Shown here piece after piece: positions 58,392 to 64,000 of a DNA stretch of 64,000 nt. The position numbers were made by a program, and so were the translations under genes. Below the pieces are notes generated by a model, which searched no databases, was not told the DNA's origin, and was given only the letters and a program-made list of their open reading frames with translations. The stretch lies in assembly GCA_027488215.1 (NCBI GenBank), contig JAIYCB010000032.1:1-64000 (forward strand), read 5' to 3'. How positions within the stretch are numbered: the first letter of the stretch is position 1; every line of letters begins with the position of its first letter. This DNA is from Comamonadaceae bacterium. GTDB taxonomy: Bacteria; Pseudomonadota; Gammaproteobacteria; Burkholderiales; Burkholderiaceae_C.

Positions 58392-61055
58392 ATGCAAAAT
58401 TCGAGAAAACCCGTTCGCACCGCAAGCCTCAAATCTGCCATTGCAACGGCCGTGGCCTTGCAATGCGTTGCTGCCTTCGCGCAAACTGAGCACCAAATTG
58501 TCGTGATCGACAAGCCGGTTGAATTCAGGCAGTTTGACAAAGTGGAAATCACAGGCAGCGCCTTGCGCAGAACAGCCGAGTCGCAGGCCCTGCCTGTGCA
58601 GGTCGTCACGCGAGATGACATTCGGCGCACGGGTCTGCGATCCACCTCGGAGATCGTGCAAAGCCTCTCAGTCATGAGCAACATGGTGGAGGCTGGCCAA
58701 TTTTTTTCCAGCAGCGGTGGGTTTTCAAATGCAGCGATCCACGGCATGCCCAACGGCACATTGGTTTTGGTCAACGGCATTCGCCTGTCACCTTACGCAA
58801 GGCAAAGCATCGCAGGCAACGAGCGCACCGGTGTTGACCTTGACAACATCCCGGTGAGCGCCATCGATCGCATTGAAGTTCTCACCGATGGGGCCTCTTC
58901 GCTCTACGGTACAGATGCCCTGGCCGGCGTCGTCAACATCATCATGAACGCCGAGCGCAAGGGTGTGACCATTAGCCTTGACAACACAAGACCCGCAGGC
59001 GGTTCAGCTCAAACCCAAACATTCTCTTTTTCGGCCGCTGGTGGCACGCTTGCAAGCACGGGCTACCACTGGCGAGCAGAGCTCGAGCACAGCGAGCGCG
59101 GCTCACTCTTTGGCTCCGATCGCCCCTCCATCAGCAAAGGCTATTTGCCCATCACCGTCAGTGGTCAAAACACCGCCATTACTTACCCATTGAATTCCAT
59201 TTACTCATCACCTGCGACCTTGGTGAGTCCAGATTATTCGCGAGTCTGGAACTTGGCCTGGTCTCCCTCTGTTGCTCAAGGCCAAGGATGCCCGCAAGGA
59301 TGGGTCGACAGCCAATACAACGTCTGCTTGTCAAACCCCTACCCCAGTTTGAGCCTCTATCCCAGTCAAAACAAAACTGCACTTCACCTGCGAGGTGATG
59401 CGTTGGGTGAGAATGGGCGCAAGTATTTCGCAGAGCTTATTTGGGGCTCGAACAAGCAAAGCGCTGCCACCTATTTCACTCCAACGAACCGGTTTGTGGG
59501 GCCCTCCAGCCAAGCCGCAGCGCCATACCTCTCGCAAGCGGGCATGTCTCAAGGGGCATTGGTGTATTGGAGCCCCAGCATCGCCAACCCCATCATTGAC
59601 TATGATCACTCGACATGGCGCGCAAGCGCTGGCTTGACTGGCACCAATCGAGAATGGAGCTACCAAGCCCAGGCCCATTACGGGCAAAGTAAATCCTTTT
59701 GGGGTTATAGCCGCCAGCTGCCGATTGGACTGCTTGGTTTAAAGGGATCATTGCCTGTGACGGACGGCTGGTTCAACCCTCAAACAATTGCTCAACTCAA
59801 TGCGCAGCTTGAGCAATCCGTCACAAGTTATGCAATTGATGAAGCAAAAACGAGTGTTGGAGGTGTTTTGGCAAGCTCTCAAAGAGAACTTTGGGAGCTT
59901 GACGGCGGCCATGTTCAAATTGCATTGGGTGCTGAGCTGCGGCGTAAGTCAAGTTACTACAAGAACAGTAACGACCCCATGCCTCAGCCTGATTTCAATC
60001 TTCATCGGCATGCGGCAGCAGTGTTCGCTGAGTTGAGGACCCCATGGCAGGATAACTTTGAATCGACAGCCTCCATTCGCGCTGATCAGTACGATCAATT
60101 TGGGTCTGTGAATGCAAAGCTTTCTGCTTTGTGGAAGTTTTCACCGGGCTGGCAAATGCGTGGCTCTTTGGGTTCTAGTTTTCGGGCGCCCCAAACCGCG
60201 CAGCTCAATGATCAGCGCTACTTGCTCACGTATTCACAAGTGCCAATCAGCTACAAATGCCCCCAAGCCATCGCATCAAGCCTTGGGGCCACCTGCGCTC
60301 AAGGCGTGGGCACCATTGCGACCTACACGCAGGGCGGCAATTTGCAACCCGAGACATCGCATCAACTTACCCTTGGCATTCGCAGAGACATCGGCCGGCA
60401 AGCGAGCCTGAGCGCAGACTTTTGGCGCGTGGCCATGAAAAACGAAATTGGCCAGGAGCCCGCCTTTAGCGTACTCTTGGCGCCCGATGCTCATCAAGCC
60501 AATTTCATGCGCGACACCGACGGCTACCTTGCTCTCTTTACGCCTTTGCGCAACTTGGCCAGCTCGCTCAAGCAAGGCGTTGACTTTGATCTGCGCTGGA
60601 GAATCCCACTGGATAACGGGCGACTGTCCATGCAATCGACCTTGACCCGATACATCACTTCCTGGCGCGACGACGGAGGCGGTCGTCAATCAGACCTTGG
60701 CAGAATCTCCTCTCTGACTTTCAAGCCCACGCCCAAGTACATGGCGCGCACCATGGTGGCCTACAACAGTGCCAACTGGAGTGCCGGTGCGATTTGGAGC
60801 TATCGCAGCGCTTATGCGGATTTGCAACAGCCCAACATTCCCTCCATCAATGTGGCCGCCTTTTCGACCTTGGACCTCGTGGGGCAATACAACCCCCGTC
60901 AAAACATTGAACTTCGAGCTGGCCTTCACAACGTCGCAGACAAAATGCCCTCAACCAGCGTCAACTCGCCAACACCCTTGGTCCCCGGCATCGACACGGG
61001 CTACAGCAACCTTTGGGGGCGCACACTTCGCGTTGGCGCCACCTATCGCTTTTGA
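58392..61055 (+). CDS. TonB-dependent outer-membrane receptor
   Basis: An 887-residue outer-membrane receptor for energised uptake. A signal peptide ends near CVAAFAQ (about residue 30). The plug domain covers about 45-170: FDKVEITGSALRRTAESQAL, LPVQVVTRDDIRRTGLRSTS, IDRIEVLTDGASSLYGTDAL, AGVVNIIM. A long beta-barrel follows, ending TLRVGATYRF with the terminal aromatic residue. Two cysteine pairs in likely extracellular loops (GCPQGWVDSQYNVC; KCPQAIASSLGATC) may be disulphides. It is divergent from the GntR-oxygenase-ferredoxin operon. Ligand unknown. The ATG at 58392 is chosen over an upstream TTG. Confidence 0.92.
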   Translation: MQNSRKPVRTASLKSAIATAVALQCVAAFAQTEHQIVVIDKPVEFRQFDKVEITGSALRRTAESQALPVQVVTRDDIRRTGLRSTSEIVQSLSVMSNMVEAGQFFSSSGGFSNAAIHGMPNGTLVLVNGIRLSPYARQSIAGNERTGVDLDNIPVSAIDRIEVLTDGASSLYGTDALAGVVNIIMNAERKGVTISLDNTRPAGGSAQTQTFSFSAAGGTLASTGYHWRAELEHSERGSLFGSDRPSISKGYLPITVSGQNTAITYPLNSIYSSPATLVSPDYSRVWNLAWSPSVAQGQGCPQGWVDSQYNVCLSNPYPSLSLYPSQNKTALHLRGDALGENGRKYFAELIWGSNKQSAATYFTPTNRFVGPSSQAAAPYLSQAGMSQGALVYWSPSIANPIIDYDHSTWRASAGLTGTNREWSYQAQAHYGQSKSFWGYSRQLPIGLLGLKGSLPVTDGWFNPQTIAQLNAQLEQSVTSYAIDEAKTSVGGVLASSQRELWELDGGHVQIALGAELRRKSSYYKNSNDPMPQPDFNLHRHAAAVFAELRTPWQDNFESTASIRADQYDQFGSVNAKLSALWKFSPGWQMRGSLGSSFRAPQTAQLNDQRYLLTYSQVPISYKCPQAIASSLGATCAQGVGTIATYTQGGNLQPETSHQLTLGIRRDIGRQASLSADFWRVAMKNEIGQEPAFSVLLAPDAHQANFMRDTDGYLALFTPLRNLASSLKQGVDFDLRWRIPLDNGRLSMQSTLTRYITSWRDDGGGRQSDLGRISSLTFKPTPKYMARTMVAYNSANWSAGAIWSYRSAYADLQQPNIPSINVAAFSTLDLVGQYNPRQNIELRAGLHNVADKMPSTSVNSPTPLVPGIDTGYSNLWGRTLRVGATYRF

Positions 61056-61082
61056 ACGGCGCTCTGAATGCGTCAACTTGCT

Positions 61083-61343
61083 TCACTCTTTTCGCTGGCC
61101 GCGAGGTTCACTGCGCAAGCGGGCGCAGTCCATGGAAAAGCTGTCGTTGGCTACAGGCATATCAAAAAGGATTTGAAAGCCTTGACGCGCAAAGAAATTG
61201 ATGCGGTGATTGAGGAGCGCTTCATCGTTGAATACTGCATCGCAAAGAGGAATCTCCCCATCTAAGTCGCGCACCACAAGCTTTGTGGCAATCACTTCAC
61301 TCACGCCATGTTGAGCGCGTGGACTGATGACGATGAATTCCAC
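61083..61343 (-). CDS. Hypothetical protein, doubtful
   Basis: An 86-codon ORF with GTG start, 51 bases after the nuclease-like gene on the same strand. Its product (starting EFIVISPRAQHGVSEVIATK, with LVVRDLDGEIPLCDAVFNDE in the middle) has protein-like composition but no family I recognise. No good ribosome site is visible. It fills most of the 339-base gap 61056-61394, where nothing else stands out. A 65-codon plus-strand ORF overlaps it and looks less protein-like. Confidence 0.35.
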   Translation of the reverse strand: MEFIVISPRAQHGVSEVIATKLVVRDLDGEIPLCDAVFNDEALLNHRINFFARQGFQILFDMPVANDSFSMDCARLRSEPRGQRKE

Positions 61344-61394
61344 CTGGCCGAAGTCAAGAGCTTATCCACTTGAACGTACCCCATTGATTGGCGC

Positions 61395-61961
61395 TCAAAT
61401 GACCTTCAATGCCTCGTCCAACAAGATGACCAAATCTGTACCCGTGATCAAGGTGATGCGGTTCTCTGCTGCGAAATCCACCGCTTTGGCGCTCACTTGC
61501 CCCAAGCTGATGCAAACGCTGTTGCTGGCCTCCAGTTCGTCGCGACGGGCCAGTAATTCGCGCAGGGGCTCAACGCCCATAGCTGCAGCTTTCCAACGTT
61601 TGGCACAGACTACGGTTTGCACACCCTTTTTCTCGAGCAGCATGTCGGCTGCGCCGCTTTGGTGCGTGACGGTATAGCCCTGGCGGGTAAAGGCCGTGTC
61701 CAACAGCGCTGAAAAATCTCGCCAATTCATGCCAGCGAGGCTTTGCAACACACTTTCCTCCCGTGCAGGACTGGGTAAATTGCGCTGTCGCCAAAGGGCC
61801 ATGCAACCGATCACGAAAAATGGAAATCCACCCAGCATGCCGACGCCAGCGTACTTCTCGGGCAAAAAAGCACCGGCCATAAGGGCAATCACGGCCACCA
61901 ATACAAAACTGATCCACCAAGGCGAGCGCAGCAGCACTGCGAACAGCGATTTCTCGGACAT
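61395..61961 (-). CDS. Membrane protein with a degenerate Mrr-like restriction endonuclease domain
   Basis: A 188-residue protein. Two transmembrane helices (about 14-34 and 41-58) precede a soluble domain with the Mrr_cat pattern: WRDFSALLDTAFTRQGYTVT, SGAADMLLEKKGVQTVVCAKRW. In active Mrr-type nucleases the motif reads D...(Q/E)xK, commonly VQCKRW; here it is VVCAKRW, with cysteine at the usual Q/E position. The domain may be inactive as a nuclease, or the alignment is shifted by one. LITGTDLVILLDEAL is the typical domain end. ATG 61961 is used; a GTG four codons upstream is an alternative. Confidence 0.75.
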   Translation of the reverse strand: MSEKSLFAVLLRSPWWISFVLVAVIALMAGAFLPEKYAGVGMLGGFPFFVIGCMALWRQRNLPSPAREESVLQSLAGMNWRDFSALLDTAFTRQGYTVTHQSGAADMLLEKKGVQTVVCAKRWKAAAMGVEPLRELLARRDELEASNSVCISLGQVSAKAVDFAAENRITLITGTDLVILLDEALKVI

Positions 61962-62023
61962 CTTGAATTTCACACACGCTCCCTATCGATCAAAAACGAC
62001 CGGTCTGGTCGATTTTTGTATTA

Positions 62024-62863
62024 TCAAACGGGTTTGTCGCCCGCCAAGGTAATGCGGTGCATCACCCGACGAAAACCGTGGTAATCGTTGACCGGATTGT
62101 GTTGGGTGCAGCGGTTGTCCCAGACGGCCAGCGAGTGCGGTTGCCAGACAAAGCGGCAGGTGAATTCGGGCTTGACCTGATGCTGAAACAGGAAGTGGAG
62201 GATCGGGGCACTTTCGGCGTCGGTCATGCCAACAATTCCTGATGTATGGGCGACATTGACGTAGAGGGCTTTGCGCCCGGTTTCGGGGTGTGTGCGCACC
62301 AGCGGATGGTGCGCGATGTAGTCTTTCGGGGCGCTTTCTTTACCGTCTGTTTTGATGCGATCTTCGCGGGTTTTGGAGACATCGGCCTTGGCTGAACTGC
62401 TGATGCCCTGAAGGCCGTCGAGCAGAGACTTCATGGTGTCGGACAAGGCTTCCCAGGCCATGTACTGGTTGGCAAACAAAGTGTCTCCACCGTATGGTGG
62501 AATTTCCTTGGCGAGCAACATCGAGCCCATGGGCGGCTCTTGCAGGTAGGTGGTGTCCGAGTGCCAGATCCCACCAAAGTTGATTCTTTCGTGTTCAAGT
62601 TTTTTGACTTCGATCACGCATGGAAAGCCTTCGAGGCCTTTGACAAAAGGGTATTCGACCGGCTGACCCAGGACTTGCGCAAAGCGCATGAACTGTTCGG
62701 GCACAAGGTCCTGATCGCGAAAGAAAATGACCTGGTGTTGCAACAAGGCGGCACGAATGTCTTGTTGCAGATCGGCAGACAGGGGTTGGGTCAGGTCGAC
62801 CCCGTGCAGCTCGGCGCCTAAGGCACCTGCAATTCGGCGAATGATCATGCTTGATTGTGTCAC
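62024..62863 (-). CDS. TauD/TfdA family 2-oxoglutarate-dependent dioxygenase
   Basis: A 279-residue Fe(II)/2-oxoglutarate oxygenase. The iron ligands are H101 and D103 (IWHSDTTYLQEPP) and H269 (RRVMHRITLAGDKP). The 2-oxoglutarate arginine is probably R265, R266 or R270. GSMLLAKEIPPYGGDTLFAN and LAVWDNRCTQHNPVNDYHGF are strongly TauD-like. TauD itself releases sulfite from taurine; relatives attack other sulfonates, sulfates or aryloxy acids, so the substrate is open. The start is GTG 62863 or ATG 62848; neither has a ribosome site. It is divergent from a Bug-type binding protein gene. Confidence 0.88.
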   Translation of the reverse strand: MTQSSMIIRRIAGALGAELHGVDLTQPLSADLQQDIRAALLQHQVIFFRDQDLVPEQFMRFAQVLGQPVEYPFVKGLEGFPCVIEVKKLEHERINFGGIWHSDTTYLQEPPMGSMLLAKEIPPYGGDTLFANQYMAWEALSDTMKSLLDGLQGISSSAKADVSKTREDRIKTDGKESAPKDYIAHHPLVRTHPETGRKALYVNVAHTSGIVGMTDAESAPILHFLFQHQVKPEFTCRFVWQPHSLAVWDNRCTQHNPVNDYHGFRRVMHRITLAGDKPV

Positions 62864-62958
62864 GGGCCATGAAAAATCCAGGATCGATCTTGTCCACCAC
62901 GAGACAAGCTGAGACGGGGCTTCGTGCCATTCTGAGCAAATTATTTCGAGGAGCTGTC

Positions 62959-63927
62959 ATGTTCAATCGCGTTTTGAAGTTATTGGCCCTGAGTCTGGGT
63001 TTTTGGTGCGCTCAAAGCGCTGCTCTGGCGCAAGAATTTTTGTCCAAGCCGGTACGCATCGTGGTGCCGCAAACGCCGGGAGGCGCATCGGACGCGCTAG
63101 CCCGTATCGTGGGGCAGAAGTTGAGTGAAAAATGGGGTCAGTCGGTGGTGGTCGAAAACCGCGCAGGCGCAGGTGGCAACGTGGGCATGGAACATGTGTC
63201 CCAGGCAGCTGCCGATGGCCATACGCTGCTGATGAGCTATGCTGGATCGCACGCCATCAACCCAGCTTTGTACAAAAAACTGCCCTTCGATCCTGAGAAG
63301 GATTTTGAGCCAGTGGCCACGCTGGCCACCTTGCCCTTTGTGCTGGTGGTGCGCCCGGATTCTCCCGTCAAAAGCATCAAGGATCTGGCGGAGCAAGGAC
63401 AACGGTCGCCTTTGACTTTTGGCTCTGCAGGCAATGGCTCCGTCAATCATTTGCTCGGCGTCATGTTCAACGCCGCAGCCAACACCAAGCTGGAACACAT
63501 TCCTTACCGTGGCGCAGCGCCCGCCATGCAAGACCTCATGGGCGGACAAATCAACATGGTGTTCACCAGTTTGCCCTCCGTATCGGGTGCCATCAAGAGT
63601 GGCACGCTGCGCCCGGTGGCAGTGACCAGTGCAGTGCGCTCGGGCAACTTTCCAAACATCCCCACCATCGCAGAGGGGGGCTTCAAAGAGTTTGATGTAT
63701 CGCCTTGGTTTGGTTTGTTTGCGCCTGCCAAAACCCCAGCTGCAGTGATCCGCCGCATCAATCAAGATGTGCAGGATGTGCTGAAAAACAAGGACGTGAT
63801 CGATCGCTTCAATGCGCAAGGTGCCGATGTGCTGATCACACAGCCCGCTGAGTTTGCCGGCATGCTGAAAAGAGACCTGGCCAAGTGGAGCGTGGTGGTC
63901 AAAGCCTCTGGCGCACAAATTGACTGA
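62959..63927 (+). CDS. Tripartite tricarboxylate transporter (Bug/TctC) substrate-binding protein
   Basis: A 322-residue periplasmic binding protein. The signal peptide (MFNRVLKLLALSLGFWCAQS) ends at ALAQ. The Bug-family pattern follows: KPVRIVVPQTPGGASDALAR, VVENRAGAGGNVGMEHVSQA, PYRGAAPAMQDLMGGQINMV. GAGGAG precedes the ATG at 62959. No tctA/tctB membrane genes are nearby, which is usual for the many orphan Bug proteins in Burkholderiales. Ligands are typically small carboxylates. It is divergent from the TauD-like gene, 95 bases apart. Confidence 0.93.
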   Translation: MFNRVLKLLALSLGFWCAQSAALAQEFLSKPVRIVVPQTPGGASDALARIVGQKLSEKWGQSVVVENRAGAGGNVGMEHVSQAAADGHTLLMSYAGSHAINPALYKKLPFDPEKDFEPVATLATLPFVLVVRPDSPVKSIKDLAEQGQRSPLTFGSAGNGSVNHLLGVMFNAAANTKLEHIPYRGAAPAMQDLMGGQINMVFTSLPSVSGAIKSGTLRPVAVTSAVRSGNFPNIPTIAEGGFKEFDVSPWFGLFAPAKTPAAVIRRINQDVQDVLKNKDVIDRFNAQGADVLITQPAEFAGMLKRDLAKWSVVVKASGAQID

Positions 63928-63947
63928 CCTTCACCAGGAAACTCCGC

Positions 63948-64000
63948 ATGACCGCTCACAAGATTTCGCGCCGTACCGCTTTGGCATTGGCCCTGTGCCT
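63948..64000 (+). CDS. Start of an exported protein, cut by the window edge
   Basis: ATG at 63948 with CAGGAAACTCCGC upstream. The 17 visible residues (MTAHKISRRTALALALC) look like the basic and hydrophobic parts of a signal peptide; the RR may be part of a Tat-type signal, but the motif is incomplete. It lies 20 bases after the Bug gene on the same strand, so it is likely co-transcribed and may be a second periplasmic protein. Confidence 0.6.
   Translation, partial: MTAHKISRRTALALALC

Noticed and set aside
61068..61265. 65-codon plus-strand ORF after the TonB receptor
   Set aside because: It competes with the reverse-strand ORF 61083-61343, lacks a ribosome site and has no recognisable pattern.

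Overview
The window is a GC-rich, densely coding chromosomal segment of a betaproteobacterium, almost certainly Burkholderiales and most like Comamonadaceae (Limnohabitans, Rhodoferax or Polaromonas type). This rests on the gene orders rpsA-ihfB-lapA-lapB, leuC-ecn-leuD-leuB...asd-fimV-truA-trpF-trpB-trpA-accD, yceD-rpmF-plsX-fabH-fabD-fabG-acpP-fabF and degP-lepA-lepB-rnc-era-recO-pdxJ-acpS-nagZ, and on dispersed palindromic repeats of a kind common in that family. About 65 protein genes are supported. No rRNA, tRNA, CRISPR array, insertion sequence or prophage was seen.

Layout. 1-3.5 kb: end of rpsA, ihfB, and the envelope genes lapA/lapB. 3.6-6.9 kb: leucine biosynthesis with an entericidin-like lipoprotein gene between leuC and leuD. 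7.0-9.6 kb: a two-gene reverse-strand cassette (D-aminoacylase-type amidohydrolase and BASS-type symporter) between leuB and asd. 9.7-17.6 kb: a candidate Thr/Ile/Lys leader peptide, asd, a fimV-like gene, truA, trpF, trpB, trpA and accD. 17.6-20.6 kb: yggT, a LON-domain protein and lysS. 20.6-30.5 kb (reverse strand): degP, lepA, lepB, rnc, era, recO, pdxJ, acpS, nagZ and a small membrane protein. 30.5-37.4 kb (reverse strand): the yceD-rpmF-plsX-fab-acpP lipid cluster. The rpoE-rseA-rseB module expected from related genomes between fabF and degP is not present there. 37.5-38.9 kb: maf and an RsmI-like methyltransferase. 38.9-41.9 kb (reverse): rluC, HAD phosphatase, Rieske protein, sppA. 41.9-45.5 kb: rne with a 627-base hairpin-rich leader. 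45.6-49.7 kb (reverse): hemC-hemD-hemX-hemY. 50.0-56.0 kb: a PACE-type efflux protein, hrpA carrying in-frame repeat elements, and argA.

56.0-64.0 kb looks accessory. A GntR regulator, a VanA-like Rieske oxygenase and a small ferredoxin form a tight operon, divergent from a large TonB-dependent receptor, with two GTATAC palindromes in the gap. Next come a membrane protein with a degenerate Mrr-like domain, a TauD-like dioxygenase, a divergent Bug-type binding protein and the start of another exported protein. The simplest reading is a regulated uptake and oxidative-attack locus for small organic compounds; the substrates are not readable from sequence.

The observations most worth a second look are: stop-free palindromic repeats inside hrpA; the leader peptide and hairpins before asd; the TonB/GntR/Rieske locus; DnaA-box-like sites around a nested palindrome upstream of lepA; the missing sigma-E module; and the structured rne leader. 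All functions are inferred from motifs and gene order read by eye; no database search was run.
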